Source: Bacteroidetes bacterium GWF2_33_16 (GTDB taxonomy: Bacteria; Bacteroidota; Bacteroidia; Bacteroidales; UBA12077). From it: DNA of 64,000 nt. The position numbers and the translations under genes are program-made. The stretch is taken from assembly GCA_001768565.1 (NCBI GenBank), contig MEOE01000001.1, forward strand, positions 62,001 to 126,000, written 5' to 3'. Below are positions 53,975 through 63,618 of the stretch, one piece after another. Position 1 is the stretch's first letter; every line of letters begins with the position of its first letter. Below the pieces are notes generated by a model. The model was not told the origin of the DNA and did no database searches. It worked only from the letters and a program-made list of their open reading frames with translations.

Positions 53975-54254
53975 TTTTTATTGTTTAACATTTGTAATAC
54001 GAAATGGTTTAGTCTAAAAATCAATTATTTTTCACTTAGGGTTGATTCTATCCTTTAATTCGCTTAAATTAGTAAGATATTAAAGAAACTAATTATGGGG
54101 AAATCAAAATCCAATAATTTTGGTTTTTGTAATTGTTTGCTTTTAAAAATTTAAACTTAATTTTTCTCAAAATATAATTAATTGCTGAGTAAAAATGAAT
54201 TCTGAATTTACATAATACTGAATCTTAAAACGAATAAAACTAACCCAAATCCCT

Positions 54255-56213
54255 ATGGCTTATCTCAATTTAAACAAAGACGAACTAATAAACCTTGAAT
54301 ATTCATTAAAAAAAGAAATTCTTAGCACAAATCGTGCGGGAGGATATTGCAGCACATCAATAATTCTCTGTAATACAAGAAAATATCATGGATTAATGGT
54401 TTTGCCAATCAAAGAATTTGATGACGAAAACCATATTCTACTTTCATCTGTTGACGAGACTATTATCCAGCACGGTAAAACATTTAACCTGGGCATTCAT
54501 AAATTTCCTGGTATTGGAATTTATGAACCAAAAGGACATAAATACATCAACGATTTCAGTTATGATCCAACACCTACTTTAGTATATAGAGTGGGCGGAG
54601 TAGTTGTCAAAAAGGAATTGTTATTTGTGCATAACGAGGAGCATTTTATGATACGATATACCTTGTTAGATGCACATTCCCCAACACGTTTGCGAATAAA
54701 GCCGTTTCTTGCTTTTCGTAATATACATAAGCTATCGAAAGCCAACCTTCATGCAAATACAAAATATAAAAATGTTGCTAATGGAGTTAAATATAAATTA
54801 TATTCCGGATTTCCATATTTAAATATGCAATTAAATAAAAAGAATGAATTTGTTGCTTCGCCCGATTGGTATTACAATATTGAATATCTGGAAGAGCTAA
54901 ACAGAGGATATGATTATCAGGAAGATCTTTTTATACCAGGTTTTTTTGAAATACCAATAAAAAAAGGCGAAAGTGTAATTTTTTCAGCATCTACATCTGA
55001 AATTATTCCAGCTGGATTAACTCGTAAATTCGAGGCTGAATTAAAACGTAGGCTTCCCAAAGATAGTTTTGAAAATTGCCTGAAGAATGCAGCAAGCCAA
55101 TTTCTTGTTCAACGTGATAAAACAACCGAAATAGTTGCCGGATACCCATGGTTTGGAAGATGGGGCCGCGATACATTTATTTCGTTGCCCGGACTTACTC
55201 TATGTGCCGGCGATATTAAATCTTGCAAACAGGTTCTTGATACCATGACACATGAACTTAAGGGTGGTTTATTTCCCAATATCGGCAAAAACCATAATGC
55301 GGCATTTAATTCTGTTGACGCACCACTATGGTTCTTCTGGAGTTTGCAGATGTATGCAAAAGCGTTAGGCAATAACAAAACCGTTTGGCACGACTATGGT
55401 AAAAAGATGAAACAGATACTTGGCAACTATAGAAAGGGCATGGATTTTAATATAAAAATGCACCATAATGGCTTAATCTGGCAAGGTGAACATGGAAGAG
55501 CATTAACATGGATGGATGCTGTTGTTGATGGAAAACCTGTTACACCAAGATGTGGATATGCAGTTGAAATTAATGCTCTATGGTATAACGCCATTTGCTT
55601 TACTCTGCAACTGGCTAAAGAATTTGGTGACTCTGCATTTACTAAAGAATGGGAAAATATTCCCGGATTAATCAAAAAATCATTTACCGATATATTCTGG
55701 TTCGAAGAAAAGCAATACTTATACGATTTGGTCGATAATGAAATATCAGACAAATCTGTTCGACCTAACCAGGTTTTTGCAGTTTCGCTACCTTATAGCC
55801 CTCTTGAAGAAACGCAAATGAAAGGCGTTCTTACTGTAATAGAAAAAGAATTGTTAACACCCAAAGGATTAAGAACACTTGCACCTAAAAATCCAAAATA
55901 CCATGGGCGATACGAAGGAAATCAGGCCGAGCGCGACAACGCATACCACCAAGGTACAGCATGGCCATGGTTATTAGGTCATTTTGCCGAGGCAAACTTT
56001 AAGGTATATGGAACCGATGCTATACCTCTTGCAGAAAACATAATAAATAATTTTAGAGAGGATATGACAAAATACGGCTTAAGCACAATACCCGAAATTT
56101 ACGATGGCGACCCTCCTCAACATAGTCGTGGTGCTATTTCGCAAGCATGGAGTGTTGGAGAAATACTCAGAACATATTGTATGCTACAAGAATATAAAAA
56201 AATAAAACAATAA
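54255..56213 (+). CDS. Glycogen debranching enzyme (GDE, amylo-alpha-1,6-glucosidase)
   Basis: The 652-residue product is a bacterial GDE-type debranching enzyme. The N-terminal part has STNRAGGYCSTSIILCNTRKYHGLMV and the C-terminal GH133-like (alpha/alpha barrel) part has YPWFGRWGRDTFISLPGL, WQGEHGRALTWMDAVVDGKPVTPRCGYAVEINALWYNA and GNQAERDNAYHQGTAWPWLLG. It removes alpha-1,6 branches so that phosphorylase can finish degradation. It is the first gene of a plus-strand glycogen cluster, with DUF2934 following after 15 bases. Confidence 0.93.
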   Translation: MAYLNLNKDELINLEYSLKKEILSTNRAGGYCSTSIILCNTRKYHGLMVLPIKEFDDENHILLSSVDETIIQHGKTFNLGIHKFPGIGIYEPKGHKYINDFSYDPTPTLVYRVGGVVVKKELLFVHNEEHFMIRYTLLDAHSPTRLRIKPFLAFRNIHKLSKANLHANTKYKNVANGVKYKLYSGFPYLNMQLNKKNEFVASPDWYYNIEYLEELNRGYDYQEDLFIPGFFEIPIKKGESVIFSASTSEIIPAGLTRKFEAELKRRLPKDSFENCLKNAASQFLVQRDKTTEIVAGYPWFGRWGRDTFISLPGLTLCAGDIKSCKQVLDTMTHELKGGLFPNIGKNHNAAFNSVDAPLWFFWSLQMYAKALGNNKTVWHDYGKKMKQILGNYRKGMDFNIKMHHNGLIWQGEHGRALTWMDAVVDGKPVTPRCGYAVEINALWYNAICFTLQLAKEFGDSAFTKEWENIPGLIKKSFTDIFWFEEKQYLYDLVDNEISDKSVRPNQVFAVSLPYSPLEETQMKGVLTVIEKELLTPKGLRTLAPKNPKYHGRYEGNQAERDNAYHQGTAWPWLLGHFAEANFKVYGTDAIPLAENIINNFREDMTKYGLSTIPEIYDGDPPQHSRGAISQAWSVGEILRTYCMLQEYKKIKQ

Positions 56214-56228
56214 TTAAATCTATTAATT

Positions 56229-56450
56229 ATGGCAAAGAAGGAAGTAAAAGCAAAAGCTGCTCCCAAGAAAATCGAAGCAAAAAAAGATGTAGTAAAAAAA
56301 GTAGCTTCAAAACCTAAAGCAAAAAAAACGCAAGCTACCGATGAAGAAATAAAAGCCAGGGCTTATGAAATTTATGTTGAAAGCGGATATCAGGGAAGTG
56401 AATTAGAAAACTGGATAAAAGCTGAAAAAGAGCTTACAGGAAGAAAATAA
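56229..56450 (+). CDS. DUF2934 protein with Lys/Ala-rich N-terminus
   Basis: The 73-residue product has a low-complexity histone H1-like Lys/Ala/Val tract (about residues 1-35, KKVASKPKAKKTQ) and then a short DUF2934 helix pair (DEEIKARAYEIYVESGYQGSELENWIKAEKEL). The function of DUF2934 is unknown. The basic tail resembles the one at the C-terminus of the GH57 enzyme encoded 1.4 kb downstream, which hints at a shared partner, perhaps a polyanion or nucleic acid. Confidence 0.85.
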   Translation: MAKKEVKAKAAPKKIEAKKDVVKKVASKPKAKKTQATDEEIKARAYEIYVESGYQGSELENWIKAEKELTGRK

Positions 56451-56505
56451 ATATTTGCCTATCAAATTATAATTTGGCTTTTAGTTACTAATAAATTAAA
56501 AACGA

Positions 56506-57789
56506 ATGAGAGTACTCATGTTCGGGTGGGAGTTTCCACCACATATTACAGGTGGATTGGGCACTGCCTGCTATGGCCTGGTAAAAGGCCTGGCAAAAAA
56601 TGGTGTTGATGTTTTGTTTGTTGTTCCAAAAGCATTTGGTGATGAAGATAATCGTGTAGCCCGAATAATTAATGCATCTGATGTTGAGGTAAACCAAGAG
56701 TCTCTTTTAATTGAGGAATTCTGGAAGAAAGTAACATTAATGGAGATTGGTTCAAACCTTATTCCTTATGTTTCTCCAGAGGAGTTCAGGCGCATTGTAG
56801 CTCAAACATTACTAGACAAAACAGATATTGAGCATTCTGTTTTTAGAACCAAATTCCAGTTTTCGGGCAAATATGGGAAAGATTTAATGGAAGAAGTATC
56901 GCGTTATGCTATTATTGCTTCTGTGTTGGCATCAAAAAATAATTTCGATATAATACATGCACACGACTGGTTAACATATCCTGCTGGTATAGCAGCTAAA
57001 TCAGTGTCAGGCAAACCTCTGGTTATTCATGTACATGCAACTGAGTTTGACCGATCTGGTGAAAATATCAATCAAAATGTTTTCGAAATTGAACGCAAAG
57101 GAATGATTGCTGCTGATAGAATAATTTGTGTAAGTAATTATACCCGAAACATTGTTATAAACCGATATGGAATAGACGAATCGAAAGTATTTACAGTGCA
57201 TAATGCTGTTGAGTTTGACAAGGAAACTTTCGAGAAAGACTGGCATAAAACGGTTCCCGAAAAAGTAGTAACATTTTTGGGGCGTGTAACATTCCAAAAA
57301 GGTCCTGATTATTTTATAGAAGCCGCTAATAAAGTTATTAAAAAGTATCCGAATGTAAGATTTGTTATGGCAGGTAGTGGCGATATGTTAAATCGAATGA
57401 TCAGACGTGCTGCAGAACTACGTATTAGTGAAAAATTTCATTTTACAGGATTTTTAAAAGGCGACGACGTTAATCGCTTATTTATGCAAAGCGATTTGTA
57501 TGTTATGCCTTCGGTATCGGAGCCATTCGGAATTTCACCCCTTGAGGCTATGAGAGCAAGCGTTCCTGTTATAATCTCAAAACAATCGGGTGTTTCCGAA
57601 GTGCTTAAGCATGCTATTAAAGTTGACTTCTGGGATATTGATGCCATGGCCGATGCTATTTACGGAATAATAAACTACGAAGCATTGTCCAGGTTTTTCA
57701 GACGCAACGGACAAGAAGAAGTTATGCATCTAAAATGGGAAAATGCTGCACTTCAAGTCAAAAATATTTACCAATCATTTTTTAATTGA
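56506..57789 (+). CDS. Glycosyltransferase family 4, glycogen synthase-like
   Basis: The 427-residue GT-B enzyme has RVLMFGWEFPPHITGGLGTACYGL at the start (donor/acceptor loop), IIHAHDWLTYPAG, TVHNAVEFDKETF, VTFLGRVTFQKGPDYFIEA, FVMAGSGD and MPSVSEPFGISPLEAM with the E-x7-E pair. It probably transfers glucosyl units, in keeping with the glycogen context, although GT4 covers many substrates. It lies between DUF2934 and GH57 genes, as in other Bacteroidota glycogen clusters. A second synthase of GT3 type is encoded further downstream. Confidence 0.9.
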   Translation: MRVLMFGWEFPPHITGGLGTACYGLVKGLAKNGVDVLFVVPKAFGDEDNRVARIINASDVEVNQESLLIEEFWKKVTLMEIGSNLIPYVSPEEFRRIVAQTLLDKTDIEHSVFRTKFQFSGKYGKDLMEEVSRYAIIASVLASKNNFDIIHAHDWLTYPAGIAAKSVSGKPLVIHVHATEFDRSGENINQNVFEIERKGMIAADRIICVSNYTRNIVINRYGIDESKVFTVHNAVEFDKETFEKDWHKTVPEKVVTFLGRVTFQKGPDYFIEAANKVIKKYPNVRFVMAGSGDMLNRMIRRAAELRISEKFHFTGFLKGDDVNRLFMQSDLYVMPSVSEPFGISPLEAMRASVPVIISKQSGVSEVLKHAIKVDFWDIDAMADAIYGIINYEALSRFFRRNGQEEVMHLKWENAALQVKNIYQSFFN

Positions 57790-57808
57790 TAATTAAGAAC
57801 TTATATAT

Positions 57809-59305
57809 ATGAGAACGATTTGCTTTTATTTTCAGGTTCATCAACCCTATCGTTTAAAACGCTACCGGTTTTTCGATATAGGTGCACGGCATAACTATTT
57901 TGATGATTATGCAAACAGATCAATAATGCGTAAAGTGGCTGAGAAGTGCTACCTTCCTACCAACCAACTCTTTCTTGATTTAATTAAGGAATATGGTTGC
58001 CGTTTTAAAATAAGCTACTCACTTTCAGGTACCGTAATTGATCAATTCGAGATGTATGCGCCTGATGTATTAGAAAGCTTTAAGCGATTGGCAGAAACAG
58101 GATGTGTTGAGTTTCTTTCTGAAACATACTCCCACTCATTATCATCATTAAAAAGCAGAGAAGAATTCGAAAAGCAGGTTGCATTGCACGACGATAAAAT
58201 AAAAGAACATTTTAATCAAACGCCTAAAGTATTTAGAAATACTGAGTTAATTTATTCCGATACAATCGGTGCCATGGTTTCCGATATGGGATATAAAGCC
58301 ATTTTGTGCGAGGGAGCAAAACACATTCTCGGATGGAAAAGCCCTAACTTTGTTTATACAAATGCAATTGATCCAAAACTAAAATTGCTATTAAAAAATT
58401 TCAAGCTTAGTGATGATATAGCATTCCGATTCTCAAACACAGCATGGGACGAATGGCCACTTACCACAGAAAAATATGTAGAATGGCTAAATTCTCTCGA
58501 TAAGAAAGAAGAAATCATTAACCTGTTTATGGATTATGAAACCTTTGGAGAGCATCAATGGGCAGAAACAGGAATATTTGAATTTATGCGGCATTTACCT
58601 CGTCAGGTATTTTCACATTCCGACTTTGAGTTTCTGACTCCTTCGGAAGCAGCCGAAAAACACCAACCAGTTGCTATGATGCATGTTCCACATCCTATTT
58701 CATGGGCCGACGAAGAACGTGACCTTACAGCATGGCTTGGAAATGACCTTCAGGATGATGCCTTCGACAAACTTTATGACTTGCAGGAAAAAATGAAGCT
58801 GGTTACTGATGACGATTTGCTTCGCGACTGGAAATATCTTCAAACAAGTGACCATTTCTATTATATGTGTACCAAATGGTTCTCGGATGGTGATGTTCAC
58901 AAGTATTTTAATCCATACGATTCGCCATACGATGCTTTTATAAACTTTATGAATGCTTTAAGTGATTTTATGCTTCGGGTCGATAATCATTTGCAGCAAA
59001 ACAATCTGAAACAATTTTTACCAGAGGAAATTAATAAAATGATTTCTGACTACGAAGGCAAAATAGCTGATTTGAAAAACCTTACCGAAAAGGGAAATCG
59101 TAAAAAAGTTATTCAAAGAAAAGATACTTCGGTAAAGAAAAAACCAGCTACAAAAAAAATAGTGATTACAAAAATGTCCGATCAAGACACAATAGTTAAA
59201 ACATCCAATAAAGCCTCAAAGGTAAAAGCAGTTAAGAAAACTAAAAAAGTTACATCTGCAAAACCTAAAGCAATATCAAAGAAACAAACCAAAACGAAAA
59301 AATAA
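57809..59305 (+). CDS. GH57 alpha-amylase/glucanotransferase with Lys-rich tail
   Basis: The 498-residue product is a GH57 enzyme acting on alpha-1,4-glucans. It begins with YFQVHQPYRLKRYRFFD, has SETYSHSLSSL, likely nucleophile Glu146 in RNTELIYSD, and FMDYETFGEHQW, the later GH57 motif. After about residue 420 the catalytic part ends and a tail of 68 residues rich in Lys, Thr and Ser follows (RKKVIQRKD ... KKQTKTKK). The tail is similar in composition to the DUF2934 protein. There is no signal peptide, so action is on cytoplasmic glycogen. Confidence 0.92.
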   Translation: MRTICFYFQVHQPYRLKRYRFFDIGARHNYFDDYANRSIMRKVAEKCYLPTNQLFLDLIKEYGCRFKISYSLSGTVIDQFEMYAPDVLESFKRLAETGCVEFLSETYSHSLSSLKSREEFEKQVALHDDKIKEHFNQTPKVFRNTELIYSDTIGAMVSDMGYKAILCEGAKHILGWKSPNFVYTNAIDPKLKLLLKNFKLSDDIAFRFSNTAWDEWPLTTEKYVEWLNSLDKKEEIINLFMDYETFGEHQWAETGIFEFMRHLPRQVFSHSDFEFLTPSEAAEKHQPVAMMHVPHPISWADEERDLTAWLGNDLQDDAFDKLYDLQEKMKLVTDDDLLRDWKYLQTSDHFYYMCTKWFSDGDVHKYFNPYDSPYDAFINFMNALSDFMLRVDNHLQQNNLKQFLPEEINKMISDYEGKIADLKNLTEKGNRKKVIQRKDTSVKKKPATKKIVITKMSDQDTIVKTSNKASKVKAVKKTKKVTSAKPKAISKKQTKTKK

Positions 59306-59313
59306 AGTTAATT

Positions 59314-62300
59314 ATGCAACACGAAATAAATAGGGTTCCCGATTATCTTTTTGAAGTAAGCTGGGAGGTTTGCAATAAAGTTGGAGGAATACATACTGTT
59401 ATTTCTACAAAGGCCTTATCAATATCAAAGGTATTAAAGAACAATCATATTTTTATTGGTCCTGATATCTTACGTCATACCTCAGAACATCCTGAATTTG
59501 TTGAAGATCGCCAAATGCTTAAAACCTGGCGTGAGAAATCGGCTGCTGAAGGGCTAAGAATTAAGATAGGGCATTGGAATATTGTTGGAAATCCAATTGC
59601 TATTTTAGTTGATTTTTCGACGTTCATTTCAAGCAAGGATGAAATTTTTAAGATTTTCTGGGAAAAATACAAACTCGATTCGCTTGCAGGACAATGGGAT
59701 TACATTGAGCCGGCTTTATTTGGCTATGCTGCCGGAAAGGTTATTGAAAGTTATACCCGTTATTTTTTAAGCCGAAGTCATAAAATTGTAGCCCATTTTC
59801 ACGAATGGATGACTGGTTCAGGCTTATTGTATCTCGATTATGCTGCTCCTCAAATAGCTACTGTTTTTACTACACATGCTACTGTATTAGGTCGCTCAAT
59901 TGCTGGTAATGGCTATCCTCTTTACGATAATATGGAGAAATACAATGCTGATATTAAAGCACTTGAATTCAATGTAGTATCTAAACAATCGCTCGAAAAG
60001 CTTTCTGCTGCCAATGCTGATTGCTTCACAACAGTTAGCGAAATAACATCGAAGGAGTGCTCTGTATTTTTATCAAAAGAGGTAGATTTAGTTACACCAA
60101 ATGGGTTCGAAAATACATTTGTTCCAACTGACGAGGAATTTAAACTACAGAGGGTTGAAGCTCGTATTAAATTTTACGAAGTAGCCGAAGCTCTCTTAAC
60201 TTGCGAAGTACCCAAAGACAGTATTTTTATTGGTGTAGGTGGCAGGTACGAATTCAAAAACAAAGGCATTGATGTATTTCTAGATGCTTTGGGCAAACTT
60301 AATAAGGATGATAAACTAAAAAAGAATGTTTTGGCTTTTATTATGGTTCCGGCAGGGCATCATGGACCGCGGAAGGACGTTTTTCATAACCTAATGGATA
60401 AAGATAACGAAAATGTTATCGTACTAAGCAACAAACACATAACTCACTATTTACTCGATCCCGAAAATGATCCTATTCTAAAACGTGCCAAAGAACTTGG
60501 ATTAAACAATAACGAGTCAGATAAAGTTAAACTGTTTTTTGTTCCTTGTTATCTCGATGGCAACGATGGAATAATAAACAAAACCTATTACCAAATGTTA
60601 ATTGGGCTCGACTTAACTGTTTTTCCTTCGTATTATGAGCCTTGGGGTTATACTCCACTTGAAAGTCTTGCTTTCGAAGTTCCAACAATAACTACAACGC
60701 TTGCAGGATTTGGATTATGGGTTAATAAATACTATAAGGGAAACCATCCTGGAATAGATGTCATTGAGCGAACAGATACAAATGATGATTTTGTAGTAAA
60801 TTCTATGATTAAGTATATAACTAATTTTGCTCAAATAGATAATGATACCCGTGAGTCTTTAAAGAAAAATTCTGTGGATGTTTCTAAAATTGCATTATGG
60901 GAGAACTTAATTGATCATTATTATAAGGCTTATAACATAGCACTAAGCAAAGTTGATGAGAGAATAGACAAGTTGCTTGATCAGGACAGACAGGATCAGT
61001 TACCATATATCGAACAGTTGATTCCGGTGAATAAACCCAATTGGATTCGGTTGATGATTCAAAAAAATATCCCTAAAAAACTCGAAGCTCTTGATCAGTT
61101 ATCACGAAATTATTGGTGGTGTTGGAATCAAGATGCATTAAATCTTTTTGAAGGTATTGATCCTGGTATGTGGAAAGAAAGTGGACATAATGCATTCCTT
61201 TTTCTCGAAAAAATTTCGTTTAATAAATTCCAACAATTGGAAAAAGATGAAGCATTTTTAGTGCAATTGGAAAGTGTTCATAAAAATTTTCAACAATATC
61301 TCGAAAAGAAGAAAGAACAAAAAGGACCAAAAATTGCATATTTCTCAATGGAATTTGGAATCCATAGTTCTTTAAAGATTTATTCGGGTGGCTTGGGTAT
61401 TCTGGCCGGTGATTATTTAAAGGAAGCCAGCGATAAAAATACCGATATTACAGGTGTTGGTTTATTATATCGATATGGATATTTCTCACAACAAATATCA
61501 ACAACAGGAATGCAGATAGCGGTTTACGATCCTCAGGATTTCTCTAAAATACCTGCAATACCCGTTCGCGACGAAAATGGAAATTGGATTACTATCACAA
61601 TTGTTTTCCCTGGCCGTGACCTATTTGTCAGAATATGGAAAGTTCAGATTGGTAGAAATGCACTTTATTTACTTGATACCGATTTTGAAGATAACCTGCC
61701 CGAAGATCGATCTATCACGCATCATTTATATGGAGGAAATCTCGAAAACAGACTTAAACAAGAACTTGTACTTGGAGTTGGTGGAATAAGAGCCCTAAAT
61801 GCACTTGGAATAGATCCCGATGTTTATCATTGTAACGAAGGGCATGCTGCATTTATTGGTATTGAGAGAATAAACACCCTCATAAAAAATGAGAAACTTT
61901 CGTTTGCCGAATCCCTTGAAGTGGTTCGTTCAACATCACTTTTTACGACTCATACTCCAGTACCTGCAGGACACGACGCATTTCCCGAAAACCTGCTAAG
62001 AACCTATATTGCACATTATCCAGATAGATTAAAAATTCCTTGGGAACAATTTATTGACTTGGGTAAAATCAACTTTAATAATCCTAATGAAAAATTCTCC
62101 ATGAGTTTTCTGGCAGCAAACTTATCACAAGAGATAAATGGAGTAAGTATGTTGCATGGAAAAGTAAGTCGTGATATTTTCAAAAACATGTGGCCGGGAT
62201 TTTTCCCCGACGAATTACATATTGATTATGTAACAAATGGAGTGCATTTTCCAACATGGGCTTCGGCCGAATGGAAGAGTTTATGTAATATTGAGTTAAG

Positions 62301-63570
62301 TAACGAATCTACAGATTTTAATTACACTACTGAATGCTGGAACAAAGTATACAAAGTAGGTGATAGTAAGATTTGGGAAATAAGGCAACTACAGAAAAAG
62401 AACCTGATCAACTTTATTCGGGAACGCTTACTCGAGCCTGATACTATGAAATATGATAATCCTAAACAGATTATCGAAATTCGTGAAAAAGTAAGAGAGA
62501 ATATTCTAACTATAGGATTTGCACGACGATTTGCTACCTATAAAAGAGCTTATCTATTATTCCGTAATATTGAACGTTTAAGTAAAATAGTAAATAATCC
62601 TGATAAACCAGTACAATTTATATTTGCCGGTAAAGCACATCCAAACGATCTTGCCGGACAAGAAATGATAAAACGAATCGTTGATGTTTCAAAACGTCCC
62701 GAATTTATTGGCAAAGTTATTTTCTTGCAAAACTACGATATGGAGCTTGCCCGAAATATGGTTCAGGGTGTTGATATTTGGCTTAACAATCCTACTCGCC
62801 CACTGGAAGCATCAGGCACTAGTGGAATGAAAGCAGTTATGAATGGAGTTTTGCATTTTAGTGTTCTCGATGGATGGTGGGTAGAAGGTTATAAACCAGA
62901 TGCCGGATGGGCATTACCAGAAGAGCAAACATACGAGAACAACGATTATCAGGACGAACTCGATGTAGAAACTATTTATAACATCATCGAAAACGAAATA
63001 ATTCCGGCTTATTATAGTCGAAATAAAAACGGATTACCCGAAAAATGGGTTGGATTTATTAAAAATTCAATTGCTAAAATAGCTTCTGAGTTTACTACAC
63101 ATCGTATGCTTACTGATTATGAGAATAAGTATTATTATAAACTGGCAGAACGAGGAAAACGAATAATTAATGATGATTTTCAATTAGCGAAAGATCTTGC
63201 GGCATGGAAAAAGAATGTGTCAAGAAACTGGGAAAGTATTGAGATTATTTCTATCAAACAATTTGATGTGTCAAAAGAACCTATCGTAATAGGTAAAAAA
63301 TATAGCGCAACAGTTGAAGTTAAGCTTAATGGACTAAGTGTAAATGATATTGGAATTGAACTGGTTGTTGCTGAACCGATCGATAGCGAAAATGTAAAAA
63401 TTACTCATACCCAGGATTTTGAAGTCAAAAAGGTAGAGGGATCATTAGTAACTTATTCGTTGGATATTGTACCTACCGAGCCCGGAGTGTTTGATGCAGG
63501 GATAAGGATGTATGCAAAAAATCCAGATTTGCCACACCGACAGGATTTTTGTCTGGTTAAATGGTTGTAA
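59314..63570 (+). CDS. GT3 glycogen synthase-GT35 glycogen phosphorylase fusion
   Basis: The 1418-residue protein contains two opposing activities. Residues 1 to about 560 form a GT3, eukaryotic-type glycogen synthase (YLFEVSWEVCNKVGGIHTV, YYEPWGYTPLESLAF with Glu442 and Glu450). About 565-655 is a DUF3417-like linker. About 660-1310 is an alpha-glucan phosphorylase (AYFSMEFGIHSSLKIYSGGLG; PLP Lys1173 in EASGTSGMKAVMNG). A C-terminal beta module of about 100 residues follows. The single frame shows no stop or frameshift. It lies nine bases after the GH57 gene. Synthesis and breakdown in one chain would need strict control. Confidence 0.93.
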   Translation: MQHEINRVPDYLFEVSWEVCNKVGGIHTVISTKALSISKVLKNNHIFIGPDILRHTSEHPEFVEDRQMLKTWREKSAAEGLRIKIGHWNIVGNPIAILVDFSTFISSKDEIFKIFWEKYKLDSLAGQWDYIEPALFGYAAGKVIESYTRYFLSRSHKIVAHFHEWMTGSGLLYLDYAAPQIATVFTTHATVLGRSIAGNGYPLYDNMEKYNADIKALEFNVVSKQSLEKLSAANADCFTTVSEITSKECSVFLSKEVDLVTPNGFENTFVPTDEEFKLQRVEARIKFYEVAEALLTCEVPKDSIFIGVGGRYEFKNKGIDVFLDALGKLNKDDKLKKNVLAFIMVPAGHHGPRKDVFHNLMDKDNENVIVLSNKHITHYLLDPENDPILKRAKELGLNNNESDKVKLFFVPCYLDGNDGIINKTYYQMLIGLDLTVFPSYYEPWGYTPLESLAFEVPTITTTLAGFGLWVNKYYKGNHPGIDVIERTDTNDDFVVNSMIKYITNFAQIDNDTRESLKKNSVDVSKIALWENLIDHYYKAYNIALSKVDERIDKLLDQDRQDQLPYIEQLIPVNKPNWIRLMIQKNIPKKLEALDQLSRNYWWCWNQDALNLFEGIDPGMWKESGHNAFLFLEKISFNKFQQLEKDEAFLVQLESVHKNFQQYLEKKKEQKGPKIAYFSMEFGIHSSLKIYSGGLGILAGDYLKEASDKNTDITGVGLLYRYGYFSQQISTTGMQIAVYDPQDFSKIPAIPVRDENGNWITITIVFPGRDLFVRIWKVQIGRNALYLLDTDFEDNLPEDRSITHHLYGGNLENRLKQELVLGVGGIRALNALGIDPDVYHCNEGHAAFIGIERINTLIKNEKLSFAESLEVVRSTSLFTTHTPVPAGHDAFPENLLRTYIAHYPDRLKIPWEQFIDLGKINFNNPNEKFSMSFLAANLSQEINGVSMLHGKVSRDIFKNMWPGFFPDELHIDYVTNGVHFPTWASAEWKSLCNIELSNESTDFNYTTECWNKVYKVGDSKIWEIRQLQKKNLINFIRERLLEPDTMKYDNPKQIIEIREKVRENILTIGFARRFATYKRAYLLFRNIERLSKIVNNPDKPVQFIFAGKAHPNDLAGQEMIKRIVDVSKRPEFIGKVIFLQNYDMELARNMVQGVDIWLNNPTRPLEASGTSGMKAVMNGVLHFSVLDGWWVEGYKPDAGWALPEEQTYENNDYQDELDVETIYNIIENEIIPAYYSRNKNGLPEKWVGFIKNSIAKIASEFTTHRMLTDYENKYYYKLAERGKRIINDDFQLAKDLAAWKKNVSRNWESIEIISIKQFDVSKEPIVIGKKYSATVEVKLNGLSVNDIGIELVVAEPIDSENVKITHTQDFEVKKVEGSLVTYSLDIVPTEPGVFDAGIRMYAKNPDLPHRQDFCLVKWL

Positions 63571-63618
63571 GTAATATCAAAATCATAAAACAACTTAAAT
63601 AAACTAACAGCTATAAAA

